In this document: positions 1-9,749 of the stretch, in pieces
Position numbering within the stretch: the first letter of the stretch is position 1
Layout of the letters: each line of letters starts with the position of its first letter
Source: Microbacterium sp. 11MF
GTDB lineage: Bacteria > Actinomycetota > Actinomycetes > Actinomycetales > Microbacteriaceae
Reading direction: 5' to 3'
Length of the DNA stretch: 64,000 nt
Assembly (NCBI RefSeq): GCF_000383475.1
Contig: NZ_KB911459.1
Location: forward strand, 1,006,467-1,070,466
Notes under the pieces: model-generated
Seen by the model: the letters and a program-made list of their open reading frames with translations, nothing else
Told to the model about the DNA's origin: nothing
The model's database searches: none
Made by a program: the position numbers and the translations under genes

Positions 1-416
1 CCGTACTTGACCTTGTCGAGCTTCGTGACGCCGTCGACCAGCATCGCGACCTCGTCGCCGAAGTCGGCGGTCAGCTGATCGAGCGAGTAGTCGGTGTCCT
101 CGACCGTATCGTGCAGGAGGGCCGCGGCGATCGCGCGTGGACCGAGGCCGAGTTCGGCGAGGATCTGCGCGACCGCGAGCGGATGCGTGATGTACGGCTC
201 GCCGCTCTGGCGCTTCTGGGACGCGTGCGCTTTCGCCGCCGTCCGGTACGCGCGCTCGACGATCGCGATGTCGCCCTTGGGGTGGTGAACGCGCACCGTC
301 CGCATGAGCTCTTCGAGGGCGTCGCGAGACGGCGCCCGCGAGAAGATGCGCGGCACGAGCCTGCGCAGCGATTGCCCGCCCGTCGCAGACCCTGTCGGAG
401 TGACCGCTTCAGCCAT
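1..416 (-). CDS. relA: RelA/SpoT-family (p)ppGpp synthetase/hydrolase, N-terminal part (cut by window edge)
   Basis: Only the first 138 residues are present; the gene continues beyond base 1. The visible part is the HD (hydrolase) domain of bifunctional Rel proteins: [16 protein letters not shown] at about residues 71-86, then [11 protein letters not shown] at 100-110, where H102 and D103 are the HD metal ligands, and DGVTKL at 128-133. These enzymes make and degrade the stringent-response alarmone (p)ppGpp in the cytoplasm. The ATG at 416 is preceded by a good AGGAGGC ribosome site. It lies downstream of secDF on the same strand, the usual actinobacterial order. The synthetase, TGS and ACT domains cannot be seen here. 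Confidence 0.93.
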   Translation of the reverse strand, partial: MAEAVTPTGSATGGQSLRRLVPRIFSRAPSRDALEELMRTVRVHHPKGDIAIVERAYRTAAKAHASQKRQSGEPYITHPLAVAQILAELGLGPRAIAAALLHDTVEDTDYSLDQLTADFGDEVAMLVDGVTKLDKVKY

Positions 417-485
417 GCGATCGCCTCCTGTATGCCCGTACGCGCCTGGAACTGGAGGTCAATCCTACGCCCGCGCGCATCCGGC

Positions 486-1475
486 TCAGACCGCGGCGAC
501 GGCTGCCGAGCGAGCCTCCACGACACGCTGGTCGCGCGCCTTGAGGTCGGCCTCGTTCTCGCGCAGGAGCGAGTACAGCGGCGCAGCGACGAACAGCGTG
601 GAGTACGCCGCGACGATCGTTCCGACGAAGATCGACAGCGAGATGTCCGTCAGGGTCTGAGCCCCGAGCCACAGGGCGCCGATGAAGAGGATCGCCCCCG
701 TCGGCAGCACCGCCACGACGGTCGTGTTGATCGATCGGATGAGGGTCTGGTTCACGGCGAGGTTGACCGACTCGCCGAAGGTCCGACCGGACTTCTCGCC
801 GTCCTCGAAGGTGTTCTCGCGGATCTTGTCGAAGACGACCGTGGTGTCGTACAGCGAGTAGGACAAGATCGTGAGGAAGCCGATCACGGCCGCAGGCGAG
901 ATCTCGAAGCCGAACAGCGCGTAGACGCCCACGGTGACGACGAGCACGTCGACCAGACCGATCATGGCGGCGACCGACATCTTGAAGGTACGGAAGTACA
1001 GCGCGAGGATCACGAACGTCAGTACGAGGAAGATCGCCAGGCCCCAGAGGGATTGACGAGTCACGCTCTCCCCCCAGCTCGGCCCGATGAACGACGAGCT
1101 GACGCTCTTGTCCGACACCCCGTACGCCTCGACGAGAGCCGAGGTGACCTCGCGGGTCTCGATCTCACCCATCTGGTCGGTCTGGATGCGGAGGCTGTCG
1201 TCGCCGACCGTCGTGACGCGCGGCGCGGCGTCCGGGACGACCGACTGGACCGCCTTGGTCGCGAGCAGCTGGTCGGGCTTGGCGACGTCGTTGACGGTGA
1301 ACTGCGATCCGCCGGTGAACTCGATCGAGAACTGGACCGGACGGAAGACCGGCACGAGCGCCGAACCGATCACGAGGATCGCCGCGATCAGGAACCAGAG
1401 ACGGCGACGGCCGACGAACGGGAAGGAGACCTTGCCCGTGTAGAGATCGTTACCGAAATCACTCATGGAACGCAT
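486..1475 (-). CDS. secF: Protein translocase subunit SecF
   Basis: A 329-residue membrane protein, normal for SecF. With SecD it forms the RND-like SecDF unit that uses proton flow to help the SecYEG channel export proteins. One N-terminal membrane helix (about 29-49) is followed by the first periplasmic domain carrying the SecD/SecF motif IEFTGGSQF near residue 75. Five more membrane helices occupy the C-terminal half, with the conserved SYSLYDTTVVFDKIRENT segment near residue 206. The start ATG shares one base with the secD stop (TGATG), so the two are translationally coupled. An internal ATG three codons in is an alternative start. Confidence 0.97.
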   Translation of the reverse strand: MRSMSDFGNDLYTGKVSFPFVGRRRLWFLIAAILVIGSALVPVFRPVQFSIEFTGGSQFTVNDVAKPDQLLATKAVQSVVPDAAPRVTTVGDDSLRIQTDQMGEIETREVTSALVEAYGVSDKSVSSSFIGPSWGESVTRQSLWGLAIFLVLTFVILALYFRTFKMSVAAMIGLVDVLVVTVGVYALFGFEISPAAVIGFLTILSYSLYDTTVVFDKIRENTFEDGEKSGRTFGESVNLAVNQTLIRSINTTVVAVLPTGAILFIGALWLGAQTLTDISLSIFVGTIVAAYSTLFVAAPLYSLLRENEADLKARDQRVVEARSAAVAAV

Positions 1476-3190
1476 CAGTCGTTCCCCTCCCCTGCCGAGC
1501 GGTTGGTGCCGCTCTGCTCCGCGAGCTTGCGCTCAGCGATGGTCTGTCGGCGGACGGCTTCGCTGCGGGACCGCGACGAGCGCTTCTCGGCCTGGGACTT
1601 GCCGCCGGCGGCGACGGGTGCGCGGAACTGCGCACGACCACGGTAGACGGCACCGAGTGCGGTCGGGTCGAGACCCGAGAGCGGATGCCCCCCGCCGAAG
1701 AAACGCGTCCGCGCGAGCAGCTGCATCACAGGGTGCGTGAAGAGCACGAAGATCAGCACGTCGATGACGGTGGTCAGACCCAGCGTGAAGGCGAAGCCCT
1801 TCACCGTCGAGTCGGCCAGGATGTACAGCACGACGGCGGCGAGGATGTTGATCGACTTCGAGATGTAGATCGTGCGCTTGGCGCGATCCCAGCCGTCTTC
1901 GACGGCACCGGTAATCGACTTGCCGTCGCGGAGTTCGTCCCTGACGCGCTCGAAGTAGACGATGAACGAGTCGGCCGTGAAGCCGATCGTCACGATCAGG
2001 CCGGCCACACCCGCAAGCGAGAGTCGGAACCCCATCCGCCACGCGAGGATGCAGAGGGTGATGTAGGTGAGGACGCCCATGACCGCGAGCGAGGCGATGA
2101 TGACCGAGCCGAGGGCACGGTAGACCGTCAGCGAGTAGATGGCGACCAGGGCGAGACCGATGAGTCCGGCGACGAGACCGATGAGCAGCTGCTGCGATCC
2201 GAGCGTCGCCGAGATCGAGTTGCTGCTCTGGACCTCGAAGCTCAGCGGAAGAGCGCCGTACTTGAGCTGATCCGCGAGCGTCTTCGAGGTCTCCTGGTCG
2301 AAGTTGCCGGTGATCTGCGGCTTGCCGTCGGTGATCACGGCGTTCATCGACGGAGCGGAGATGACCTCGCCGTCCAGGACGAAGGCGAACTGGTTCTGCG
2401 GCGACTGCAGGTTGAAGAGCCGCTGGCTGATGTCGCCGAAAGTCTTGGTGCCGGCGCCGTTGAAGACGATGTTGACGGCCCACTGGCCGTTCTGCGAGTT
2501 CAGACCGTTGGTCGCGTCGGAGATCGCGGAGCCAGTGAGCTCCACGGGCCCCAGGAGGTACTTGGCCGAACCGTCCGCGTCGCAGGTGATCAGCGGCTGA
2601 TCCGCGGGTTCCTGGGCCGGGTCGTTCGCGGGCTTCGCGCAGTCGTAGGCGAGGAACTCGGCCTGCACCTCTTCCGTCGCCCACGACAGATCGCTGCCGT
2701 TCGTCGGCGCCGGAGTGGGAGTCGCGTTCAGGGACGGACCGGGCGTCGGGTACGGGGTCTGCTTGCCGTCGTCACCGACGAACGTGTTGCTCGGGGCCGC
2801 CGTGTAGAGGACGGCCCGCAGCTGCATCTGCGCCGAACGGCCGATGCGGTCGCGCGTCTCCTCGTCGGCGATGCCCGGAAGCTGCACCACGATCTGGTTG
2901 CCCGCCTGCGTCGTGATGTCGGTCTCGCCGACACCCGAGGCATCCACACGCTGACGGATGATCGAGACCGCCTGCTGCATCTGATCCGCTGTGGGCTGAG
3001 CGCCCTCCCGGGTCTGCGCCTGCAGGATGATCTGCGTGCCGCCCTGGAGGTCGAGCGCCAACTCGGGCACCCACGAACTCTTCTCGAAGAGGATGACGCC
3101 CGCGGCGTTCACCCCGAAAAGCACGGCGGTCAGGGCGAGAAGTCCGATGAGTGCGCGCCAGGCGCGGCGGACGGGGGTGGATGAAGCCAC
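1475..3190 (-). CDS. secD: Protein translocase subunit SecD
   Basis: A 571-residue partner of SecF in the inner membrane. An N-terminal helix (about 13-31) precedes the LALDLQGGTQIILQ motif near residue 44. A large extracytoplasmic region (about 60-330) follows, with an actinobacterial Pro/Thr/Ser-rich insert around 150-165. The C-terminal half has five membrane helices and the conserved GFTADSFIVYFERVRDE segment, whose acidic residue is part of the proton path. The last 60 residues are a basic, Ser/Arg-rich cytoplasmic tail. It lies in the yajC-secD-secF order and overlaps secF. Confidence 0.97.
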   Translation of the reverse strand: MASSTPVRRAWRALIGLLALTAVLFGVNAAGVILFEKSSWVPELALDLQGGTQIILQAQTREGAQPTADQMQQAVSIIRQRVDASGVGETDITTQAGNQIVVQLPGIADEETRDRIGRSAQMQLRAVLYTAAPSNTFVGDDGKQTPYPTPGPSLNATPTPAPTNGSDLSWATEEVQAEFLAYDCAKPANDPAQEPADQPLITCDADGSAKYLLGPVELTGSAISDATNGLNSQNGQWAVNIVFNGAGTKTFGDISQRLFNLQSPQNQFAFVLDGEVISAPSMNAVITDGKPQITGNFDQETSKTLADQLKYGALPLSFEVQSSNSISATLGSQQLLIGLVAGLIGLALVAIYSLTVYRALGSVIIASLAVMGVLTYITLCILAWRMGFRLSLAGVAGLIVTIGFTADSFIVYFERVRDELRDGKSITGAVEDGWDRAKRTIYISKSINILAAVVLYILADSTVKGFAFTLGLTTVIDVLIFVLFTHPVMQLLARTRFFGGGHPLSGLDPTALGAVYRGRAQFRAPVAAGGKSQAEKRSSRSRSEAVRRQTIAERKLAEQSGTNRSAGEGND

Positions 3191-3229
3191 GGAGGGAACT
3201 TTCTTCAGGGACCGCCGAAGCGGAGGAGA

Positions 3230-3679
3230 TCAGGCCTTGGGCTTGTCGTCCGCGTCGGGCGTGCTGTCGACGGGACGCGAGTCGAGGATCGTCTCGTCGC
3301 GCGAGACGATGACGTCGTCACCGGCGACCTGCTCGTCCTCGTCGACGACAGGCTCCTCGTCCTCCACGATGCGGAGGATGGCCTGGCTGTGGACCTCGAC
3401 GACCATGCCGGGAGCGAGCTCCACGTGAGCCGGCTTGGAGAGGTCGGTCGGATCGTACTCGACGATCGTGCCGTAGAGCCCGCCCTGGAGCAGGACCTTG
3501 ACGCCCGGGACCATCTGCTGAGCCTTCTGCTCCTGCTGCTCCTTCATCTTCTTCGCGCGGCGACGCGAGCTGACGAACATGAAGACCAGCAGAGCCGCCA
3601 GCAGGATGAGCAGGCCGTAGTCCATGAAGAAGTTTCCTCCGGTGGCCTGCTGGGTGTTCTGCTGGGAGAGAAGCAACAT
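3230..3679 (-). CDS. yajC: Preprotein translocase subunit YajC
   Basis: A 149-residue small membrane protein associated with SecDF. The start is taken at the ATG at 3679 (MLLLSQQNTQQ), which has an AAAGGCGGA ribosome site, rather than the longer open frame beginning at 3715. One membrane helix (about residues 19-37) is followed by a basic stretch (SSRRRAKKMKEQQEQ) and the YajC core with MVPGVKVLLQGGLYGTIVEY. A long acidic tail (about 95-149) is typical of actinobacterial YajC. It sits 39 bp upstream of secD. Confidence 0.95.
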   Translation of the reverse strand: MLLLSQQNTQQATGGNFFMDYGLLILLAALLVFMFVSSRRRAKKMKEQQEQKAQQMVPGVKVLLQGGLYGTIVEYDPTDLSKPAHVELAPGMVVEVHSQAILRIVEDEEPVVDEDEQVAGDDVIVSRDETILDSRPVDSTPDADDKPKA

Positions 3680-3755
3680 GGACGCGGGTCCGCCTTTCGG
3701 GAGGGCACGCCGCATCGATGCGGCGAAGAGGGTGGGAGGCCGGAGCCTTCAGCGA

Positions 3756-4787
3756 TTATAGGTCATCGAGGGTCAGCGCCCCGTCGTGACGGGGGATCCC
3801 CAGGTGGGCGTAGGCCTCGGGGGTCGCGACCCGCCCCCGGGGAGTGCGTCCCATGAACCCGATCCGGACGAGGTAGGGCTCGACGACCGACTCGATCGTG
3901 TCGGCTTCCTCCCCCACCGTGACGGCGAGGGTGTTCAGTCCCACGGGGCCGCCGCGGAAACGTCGCACGAGCGCGTCGAGCACCGCTCGGTCGAGGCGGT
4001 CGAGTCCGAGGTCGTCGACGTCGTAAAGCTCGAGGGCCGCCGAGACGTCGCCCGTGGTCGCCTGTGTCGACGAGCCGCCGTGGACGACGACGTAGTCGCG
4101 CACGCGGCGCAGCAGCCGGTTCGCGATGCGAGGGGTGCCGCGCGAGCGGCGGGCGATCTCCTCCCGGGATGCCGCGGGCACATCGACGTCGAGCATCACC
4201 GCCGAGCGGGCGATGACCTGCTCCAGCTCGACCGGCTCGTAGTACTCGAGGTGCGCGGTGAAGCCGAAGCGGTCGCGCAGGGGGTTGGGCAGCAGCCCGG
4301 AGCGGGTGGTCGCACCGACGAGGGTGAAGGGCGCGAGGTCGAGCGGGATGCTGGTCGCACCCGCTCCCTTTCCGACCATGATGTCGATGCGGAAGTCCTC
4401 CATCGCGAGGTACAGCATCTCCTCGGCGGAGCGCGCCATGCGGTGGATCTCGTCGATGAACAGCACCTCACCCGGCACGAGGCTCGACAGGAGGGCGGCG
4501 AGGTCGCCGGCGTGCTGGATCGCGGGACCGCTCGACATCCGGAGCGGCCGCTCGCTCTCGTGCGCGACGATCATCGCGAGAGTCGTCTTACCCAGTCCGG
4601 GCGGGCCCGACAGGAGGATGTGGTCGGCGGGACGCTGTTGGATGCGGGCGGCATCCAACAGCAACTGCAGCTGTCCGCGCACCTTCATCTGCCCGATGAA
4701 CTCCGCGAGTGAGCCGGGGCGGAGCGCACCCTCGACGGCGAGCTCGGTCTCGTTCTCGGGGAGGCGCTGGTCGCGGGGATCAGACAC
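3756..4787 (-). CDS. ruvB: Holliday junction branch migration ATPase RuvB
   Basis: A 343-residue AAA+ motor that drives branch migration with RuvA. The GTG at 4787 is chosen because it gives the normal RuvB N-terminus ([10 protein letters not shown]) and overlaps the ruvA stop by 8 bp; the longer open frame upstream reads through ruvA in another frame. Walker A is [12 protein letters not shown] (near residue 65), Walker B is [10 protein letters not shown] (near 113), sensor 1 is [11 protein letters not shown], and the arginine finger region [16 protein letters not shown] is present. The C-terminal winged helix ends with [13 protein letters not shown]. It is expressed with ruvA. Confidence 0.97.
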   Translation of the reverse strand: MSDPRDQRLPENETELAVEGALRPGSLAEFIGQMKVRGQLQLLLDAARIQQRPADHILLSGPPGLGKTTLAMIVAHESERPLRMSSGPAIQHAGDLAALLSSLVPGEVLFIDEIHRMARSAEEMLYLAMEDFRIDIMVGKGAGATSIPLDLAPFTLVGATTRSGLLPNPLRDRFGFTAHLEYYEPVELEQVIARSAVMLDVDVPAASREEIARRSRGTPRIANRLLRRVRDYVVVHGGSSTQATTGDVSAALELYDVDDLGLDRLDRAVLDALVRRFRGGPVGLNTLAVTVGEEADTIESVVEPYLVRIGFMGRTPRGRVATPEAYAHLGIPRHDGALTLDDL

Positions 4788-5391
4788 CGGAGCGCTCCGC
4801 ACGGGCCGGGCCCAGCTGGGCGAGCGCGAGTTTGAGGAGTGCCGGTACCGACGCTCCGGCGGGCGCATCGGCGAGGACGTTCTCCGCCGTCTCGAGTGCG
4901 ACGCGTTCGTTCCACCCGAGCGCCATGAGGGCCGCGGACACCTGCGCGCCCAGCCCCTGCGGAATCGGGGCGCCCGCGGCGGTGCGGGTGGGCGCCGTGA
5001 GCTTGCCGGCCAGCTGGACCACGATGAGCTTGGCGGTCTTCGGACCGATGCCCGAGACACGACGGAACGGAGCGTCGTCCTCGTCGGCGACCGCCGTCGC
5101 GATCTGGTCGACAGTGAGGGACGAGAGGACACCGAGGGCGGACTTCGGACCCACGCCGGACACGCTGAGCAGATGCCCGAAGACGTCGAGCTCGGAGCGG
5201 TCCTCGAATCCGAAGAGCAGCATGGCGTCTTCACGGACGATCATCGCCGTGTGGACGAAGACCTCGTCGCCCAGGTGCACCTGCCGTGCGTACTGAGCGG
5301 TGACGGCCACGGCGTATCCCACACCGTGCACGTCGATGACGGCGGAGTCGGGTTCGAGGTGGATCACGCGACCGCGCAGCGAGGAGATCAT
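4780..5391 (-). CDS. ruvA: Holliday junction branch migration protein RuvA
   Basis: A 203-residue protein that binds four-way junctions as a tetramer and recruits RuvB. Domain I is an OB fold (residues 1-63, starting [20 protein letters not shown]). Domain II holds two helix-hairpin-helix motifs, including [13 protein letters not shown] and [13 protein letters not shown]. Domain III at the C-terminus (about 155-203) contacts RuvB. The ATG at 5391 has a TAGGCT -10 box six bases upstream and no ribosome site, and a LexA-like box overlaps the promoter at 5413-5428, so ruvAB can be transcribed apart from ruvC as a DNA-damage unit. Confidence 0.97.
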   Translation of the reverse strand: MISSLRGRVIHLEPDSAVIDVHGVGYAVAVTAQYARQVHLGDEVFVHTAMIVREDAMLLFGFEDRSELDVFGHLLSVSGVGPKSALGVLSSLTVDQIATAVADEDDAPFRRVSGIGPKTAKLIVVQLAGKLTAPTRTAAGAPIPQGLGAQVSAALMALGWNERVALETAENVLADAPAGASVPALLKLALAQLGPARAERSGV

Positions 5392-5403
5392 GCGACGAGC
5401 CTA
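5392..5403 (-). promoter_or_regulatory. Leaderless -10 element for ruvA
   Basis: On the minus strand TAGGCT (5398-5403) is followed by six bases and the ruvA ATG, with no Shine-Dalgarno. This spacing places the transcription start at or within a base of the start codon. Confidence 0.6.
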
Positions 5404-5412
5404 CGGGAGCGT

Positions 5413-5428
5413 TCGGACGTATGTTCGA
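5413..5428 (-). promoter_or_regulatory. LexA (SOS) box of ruvAB
   Basis: The minus strand reads TCGAAC-ATAC-GTCCGA. The Gram-positive/actinobacterial LexA consensus is TCGAAC-N4-GTTCGA, so one half is exact and the other has one mismatch. The box lies nine bases upstream of the ruvA -10 hexamer, overlapping the spacer and -35 region, a position that suits repression. ruvAB genes are classic SOS targets. Confidence 0.6.
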
Positions 5429-5438
5429 GCGACACGCG

Positions 5439-5999
5439 TCAGCGTCGCGACGCCTTCTCGGCCTCAGCCCAGGCGCGCTGGGCCGGCGTCAGCGCCGCAC
5501 CGACGGGGGCCGACGACCCGCGCCGCCAGGCATGGCACAGCGCGAGCGCCAGGGCATCCGCTGCGTCGGCCGGCTGCGGGAGAGCGTCCAGACGCAGCAC
5601 GCGGGCGACCATCGTCTGGACCTGGAGCTTCTCGGCGTTCCCATACCCGGTGATCGCCGCCTTCACCTCCGACGGAGTGTGCGTCGCGGCGGGCAGCCCG
5701 TGCTCGGCCGCGAGGAGCAGAGCTATGCCGCTCGCCTGGGCGGTGCCCATCACCGTGCTCCGGTTCTGCTGCGCGAAGACCCGCTCGACGGCGACGACGT
5801 CGGGCCCGTGCTCGGCCAGGACCGCACGGATGCCGGCGGCGATCGTCGCGAGGCGCTGCTCGATCGGCGCCTCCGGCGAGGAGCGGACGACACCTACGTG
5901 GACGAGCGAGGCCGACCGGTCGGGGCGGACATCGACCACCCCGACGCCGCACCGGGTCAGGCCCGGGTCGATCCCGAGAACGCGAAGAGCGGATGCCAC
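5439..5999 (-). CDS. ruvC: Holliday junction resolvase RuvC
   Basis: A 186-residue RNase H-fold endonuclease that cuts Holliday junctions. Acidic catalytic residues are visible in [12 protein letters not shown] (Asp near residue 10), [12 protein letters not shown] (Glu near 71) and the C-terminal [14 protein letters not shown] (Asp pair near 144-147). The GTG at 5999 is supported by a TAGCGT -10 box six bases upstream. It is separated from ruvA by 47 bp that contain the ruvAB promoter. Confidence 0.97.
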   Translation of the reverse strand: MASALRVLGIDPGLTRCGVGVVDVRPDRSASLVHVGVVRSSPEAPIEQRLATIAAGIRAVLAEHGPDVVAVERVFAQQNRSTVMGTAQASGIALLLAAEHGLPAATHTPSEVKAAITGYGNAEKLQVQTMVARVLRLDALPQPADAADALALALCHAWRRGSSAPVGAALTPAQRAWAEAEKASRR

Positions 6000-6011
6000 T
6001 CCCCCACGCTA
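6000..6011 (-). promoter_or_regulatory. Leaderless -10 element for ruvC
   Basis: TAGCGT (6006-6011, minus strand) is followed by six bases and the GTG start of ruvC; there is no ribosome site. Confidence 0.55.
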
Positions 6012-6055
6012 GGCGGGAGGTGCGGCATCCGCTCGTCGGCGCGCCCGGTGAGGCC

Positions 6056-6820
6056 TTACTCTGACTCGTCGTCCTCGAGCTCGGCCTGCACCTCGGCGGT
6101 GAGGTCGAAGTTGGCGTACACGTTCTGGACGTCTTCGCTGTCCTCGAGGGCGTCGATCAGTCGGAAGACCTTGCGCGCCGTGTCGGCGTCGATCTCGACC
6201 TTGAGGTTCGGGACGAACTCGACGTCCGCCGACTCGTACTCGATACCTGCGTCGGTCAGCGCGGTGCGGACAGAGACGAGGTCGGATGCCTCGGTGACGA
6301 CCTCGAAGCCCTCGGAGTGCGGCTCGATCTCCTCGGCGCCCGCCTCGAGGGCGGTCATCATGACGTCGTCCTCGGTCGTGCCCTCGCCGGAGACGACGAT
6401 GACGCCCTTGCGGGCGAAGTTGTACGCGACCGAGCCGGGGTCGGCGAGCGTGCCGCCGTTGCGGGTGAGGGCGGTCCGGACCTCGGCGGCGGCGCGGTTC
6501 TTGTTGTCGGTCAGACACTCGACCATGAGTGCCACGCCGTTCGGGCCGTAGGCCTCGTACATGATCGAGGTGTACTCGACGGACTCGCCACCGATGCCTG
6601 CGCCACGCTTGATGGCGCGATCGATGTTGTCTTTGGGGACCGACGTCTTCTTGGCCTTCAGGACGGCGTCGAACAGCGTCGGGTTGCCCTGCAGATCGGC
6701 GCCGCCGAGCTTGGCGGCGACCTCGATGTTCTTGATGAGCTTCGCCCACGACTTCGCGCGACGCGAGTCGATGACGGCCTTCTTGTGCTTGGTGGTCGCC
6801 CACTTGGAATGTCCGCTCAT
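6056..6820 (-). CDS. YebC/PmpR-family protein (transcriptional regulator or translation factor)
   Basis: A 254-residue member of the YebC/PmpR family. The N-terminus [20 protein letters not shown] is the family signature, and [20 protein letters not shown] (near residue 87) and [18 protein letters not shown] (near 110) are conserved. Members are described as DNA-binding regulators, and some as factors relieving ribosome stalling at proline stretches; the sequence does not decide between these. It has a normal ribosome site (AGGAG) and lies between pdxT and ruvC as in other actinobacteria. The acidic C-terminus (LEDDESE) is usual. Confidence 0.95.
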   Translation of the reverse strand: MSGHSKWATTKHKKAVIDSRRAKSWAKLIKNIEVAAKLGGADLQGNPTLFDAVLKAKKTSVPKDNIDRAIKRGAGIGGESVEYTSIMYEAYGPNGVALMVECLTDNKNRAAAEVRTALTRNGGTLADPGSVAYNFARKGVIVVSGEGTTEDDVMMTALEAGAEEIEPHSEGFEVVTEASDLVSVRTALTDAGIEYESADVEFVPNLKVEIDADTARKVFRLIDALEDSEDVQNVYANFDLTAEVQAELEDDESE

Positions 6821-6878
6821 GGGACTCCTCTCGGAAAAAGCGCAGGGTCCAGTCTAGGACCGAGGCCGAGCCCCTTCG

Positions 6879-7469
6879 CTACGCGTCACGCGCGGCATCC
6901 AGGAGGAGCTCGTGGAAGCGCCTCTCGCCGTCGAGCTCGGGGTGGAACGCGAGCCCCATCACGCCCCCCTGCCGGACCGCGACGACGCCGCCGTCGGGGA
7001 GACGCGCGATCACCTCGGCCGACGGACCGACCTCGCTCACGATCGGCGCACGGATGAACGTGGCCTTCACGCGCGGGTCCCCCACCGCCGGAACCTCGAG
7101 ATCGGTCTCGAACGACTCGGTCTGCGAGCCGAACGCGTTGCGTCGCACGGTCACGTCGAGCCCGCCGAACGTCTGCTGACCCACGATGCCGTCCTCGAGC
7201 CGGTCCGCGAGGAGGATGAGGCCGGCACACGTGCCGAGGACCGGCATCCCGCCCGCGATCGCGGCACGCAGGGGCTCGCGCATTCCGAAGGCGCGGGAGA
7301 GCTTGTCGATCACGCTCGACTCGCCACCGGGGAGGACGAGCGCGGACACCGCGGCGAGATCGCCGGGACGCCGGACCGAGACGACGTCGGCACCCAGGTC
7401 CGTGAGCACCCGGGAGTGCTCACGGACATCGCCCTGGAGGGCGAGGACGCCGATGCGAGGTCTCGTCAC
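6879..7469 (-). CDS. pdxT: Pyridoxal 5'-phosphate synthase glutaminase subunit PdxT
   Basis: A 196-residue class I glutaminase that releases ammonia from glutamine and passes it to PdxS in the DXP-independent vitamin B6 pathway. The nucleophile Cys is in [13 protein letters not shown] (near residue 80), and the His-Glu pair is in [12 protein letters not shown] near residue 174. [13 protein letters not shown] (near 46) is the substrate-binding GGES segment. The GTG start overlaps the pdxS stop (GTGA), so it is translated by coupling. Confidence 0.97.
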   Translation of the reverse strand: MTRPRIGVLALQGDVREHSRVLTDLGADVVSVRRPGDLAAVSALVLPGGESSVIDKLSRAFGMREPLRAAIAGGMPVLGTCAGLILLADRLEDGIVGQQTFGGLDVTVRRNAFGSQTESFETDLEVPAVGDPRVKATFIRAPIVSEVGPSAEVIARLPDGGVVAVRQGGVMGLAFHPELDGERRFHELLLDAARDA

Positions 7470-8356
7470 CAGCCCCGGTCCGCCAGCCGGTGCGGGGCGG
7501 GGAGATCGGACACGTTGATACCGACCATGGCCTCGCCGAGCCCCCGGGACACGTCCGCGACGACCTTCGGGTCGTCGAAGAAGGTCGTCGCTTTCACGAT
7601 CGCGGCGGCGCGCTCGGCGGGGTTGCCGCTCTTGAAGATGCCGGACCCGACGAACACCCCGTCGGCCCCGAGCTGCATCATCATCGCCGCATCCGCGGGC
7701 GTCGCGACGCCACCGGCGACGAAGAGGACGACGGGGAGCGTGCCGGTCTCGGCGATCTCGGCAACGAGCTCGTACGGCGCCTGCAGGTCCTTCGCGGCGA
7801 CGTAGAGCTGATCCTTCGACAGCGCCGACAGGGCGGCGATCTCACCGCGGATCTTGCGGATGTGCTTCATGGCCTCCGACACGTCGCCCGTGCCGGCCTC
7901 CCCCTTGGAGCGGATCATCGCCGCTCCCTCGGTGATCCGCCGCAGTGCCTCGCCGAGGTTCGTCGCACCGCAGACGAAGGGCACGGTGTAGCCCCACTTG
8001 TCGATGTGGTTCACGTAGTCGGCGGGTGAGAGGACCTCGGACTCGTCGATGTAGTCGACGCCGAGCTCCTGCAGCACCTGAGCCTCGACGAAGTGTCCGA
8101 TACGCGCCTTGGCCATCACGGGGATCGAGACCGACGCGATGATGTCGTCGATGAGATCGGGGTCGCTCATGCGTGCGACGCCGCCCTGGGCGCGGATGTC
8201 GGCCGGTACGCGCTCGAGCGCCATGACGGCGACGGCGCCGGCGTCCTCGGCGATCTTGGCCTGGTCGGCGGTGACGACGTCCATGATGACGCCGCCCTTG
8301 AGCATCTCGGCGAGGCCGCGCTTGACGCGCGCCGTTCCGGTCGAATTCGTTGGCAT
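7466..8356 (-). CDS. pdxS: Pyridoxal 5'-phosphate synthase lyase subunit PdxS
   Basis: A 296-residue TIM-barrel enzyme that builds PLP from ribose 5-phosphate, glyceraldehyde 3-phosphate and ammonia from Pdx[21 protein letters not shown] near the N-terminus and [11 protein letters not shown] are conserved. The catalytic lysines lie in [16 protein letters not shown] (near residue 83) and in [13 protein letters not shown] (near 150). The ATG at 8356 is chosen over a longer open frame because it gives the family N-terminus and has a TAGCTT -10 box seven bases upstream. Divergent from the MocR regulator. Confidence 0.97.
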   Translation of the reverse strand: MPTNSTGTARVKRGLAEMLKGGVIMDVVTADQAKIAEDAGAVAVMALERVPADIRAQGGVARMSDPDLIDDIIASVSIPVMAKARIGHFVEAQVLQELGVDYIDESEVLSPADYVNHIDKWGYTVPFVCGATNLGEALRRITEGAAMIRSKGEAGTGDVSEAMKHIRKIRGEIAALSALSKDQLYVAAKDLQAPYELVAEIAETGTLPVVLFVAGGVATPADAAMMMQLGADGVFVGSGIFKSGNPAERAAAIVKATTFFDDPKVVADVSRGLGEAMVGINVSDLPAPHRLADRGW

Positions 8357-8369
8357 AGGCCAAAAGCTA
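8357..8369 (-). promoter_or_regulatory. Leaderless -10 element for pdxST
   Basis: TAGCTT (8364-8369, minus strand) is followed by seven bases and the pdxS ATG. Its polymerase footprint would overlap that of the divergent pdxR promoter. Confidence 0.55.
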
Positions 8370-8383
8370 GCATGACCCGGACA

Positions 8384-8396
8384 TAGACTCGACGGC
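8384..8396 (+). promoter_or_regulatory. Leaderless -10 element for pdxR
   Basis: TAGACT (8384-8389) is followed by seven bases and the pdxR ATG at 8397. Only 40 bp separate the two divergent start codons, so the -35 region of each promoter covers the -10 of the other. Confidence 0.55.
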
Positions 8397-9749
8397 ATGA
8401 CGAACGATGTCCTGGCGATCAGCGGCGACACCGCTGCGGAGATCGCGGACAGCATCCGTTCCCTCATCGACCGCGGCGATCTCACCCCGGGCGCTGCGCT
8501 GCCGCCGGTTCGCGCGCTCGCCGACACGATCGGCGTCAACCGGAACACGGTCGTCGCGGCGTACCGCCACCTCGCCGCCGCGGGCGCCGTCGAGACGGCC
8601 GGCCGAGCCGGAACCCGCGTGGCGCCGCGCTCGGACCCCGCCCAAGAAGGCTTCGCCGCCGACACGGTCCTCCGCGACATCGCGACGGGGAACCCCGATC
8701 CGACCCTCATCCCCGACCCCTCCCTCGCCCTGTCGAGCCTCGCCGGTCGCCCCGTCCTCTACGGAGAGCCGACGATCGACCCGGACCTCGAAGCGTGGGC
8801 CGCCCGGTGGATCGAGAACGACCTGCCGGGCCGCGACGACCTCCGGTTGACGATCACCGGCGGTGCCGTCGACGCGCTCGAGCGGCTGTTCGCCGACGCC
8901 CTCACCCGCGACGACGGAGTCGGACTCGAAGACCCTTGTTTCCTGTCGGCACTGCGGACCGTGAAGATCGGCGGCTACCGGCCCGTCGCCATCCCCGTCG
9001 ACGACCACGGGATGACGGTGGCCGGCCTCCAGGCCGCGCTCGACGCGGGCGTCCGCGCCATCGTCTGCACGCCCCGCGCGCAGAACCCCACGGGCGTGAG
9101 CCTGACCGCCGAGCGGGCGGCGGAGCTCCGCGCCGTGCTGGCGCGGCATCCGTACGTCCTGGTCATCGAGGACGACCACTTCTCGATGCTCTCGCGGGAG
9201 CCGTACCACTCGATCATCGGCCCCGACCATCGTCGGTGGGCCCTGATCCGGTCGGTCTCGAAGTTCCTCGGGCCGGACATGTGCCTGGCCGTGACCGCGA
9301 GTGACCGCGACACGGCGGAGCGACTGGCTCGGCGACTCAGCCCCGGGTCGACGTGGGTGAGCCATCTCCTGCAGCGCCTCGCCGTCACCCTGGTGTCCGA
9401 CGACGAGGTCATGGCAGGGGTCGAACGCGCGGCTCAGCACTACCGATCGCGCAACGAGGCGTTCGCCGACCAACTGACGCGCCAGGGTGTCCCCACGACG
9501 GCGGGCGACGGCCTCAGCCTGTGGGTGCGCGTCCCGGCTCCCGCCCGCGCCGTCGCCGAGCAGCTGATGCGACGCGGCTGGCTCGCTCGACCCGGCGACG
9601 AATTCGTCCTCGCCGACGACGACGCCCGTCGCCGCCTGCGCCTCACCGTCCACGACCTGTCCGACACCGACCTCGCGCGGCTCGCCGCCGACGTCGCCGC
9701 CTCGGCGCGAGCGATCGCGCCCTCACCGGAAGCGAGTACCGCCCCGTGA
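8397..9749 (+). CDS. pdxR: MocR-type (GntR/aminotransferase) regulator, probable PdxR
   Basis: A 450-residue chimeric regulator. Residues about 10-80 form a GntR winged helix ([19 protein letters not shown], then [20 protein letters not shown]). Residues about 95-445 form a fold-type I aminotransferase domain, with a PLP-binding lysine in [13 protein letters not shown] near residue 292 and the [14 protein letters not shown] and VIEDDHF segments. Regulators of this type sense PLP; PdxR of Corynebacterium activates the pdxST genes that lie divergent from it, exactly the arrangement here. The stop codon overlaps the GTG of pdxY (GTGA). Assignment as PdxR rests on context. Confidence 0.88.
   Translation: MTNDVLAISGDTAAEIADSIRSLIDRGDLTPGAALPPVRALADTIGVNRNTVVAAYRHLAAAGAVETAGRAGTRVAPRSDPAQEGFAADTVLRDIATGNPDPTLIPDPSLALSSLAGRPVLYGEPTIDPDLEAWAARWIENDLPGRDDLRLTITGGAVDALERLFADALTRDDGVGLEDPCFLSALRTVKIGGYRPVAIPVDDHGMTVAGLQAALDAGVRAIVCTPRAQNPTGVSLTAERAAELRAVLARHPYVLVIEDDHFSMLSREPYHSIIGPDHRRWALIRSVSKFLGPDMCLAVTASDRDTAERLARRLSPGSTWVSHLLQRLAVTLVSDDEVMAGVERAAQHYRSRNEAFADQLTRQGVPTTAGDGLSLWVRVPAPARAVAEQLMRRGWLARPGDEFVLADDDARRRLRLTVHDLSDTDLARLAADVAASARAIAPSPEASTAP

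Noticed and set aside
111..1646. A 511-codon open frame on the plus strand opposite relA and secF
   Set aside because: Shadow frame of secF; low-complexity Arg/Asp content and no start signal.
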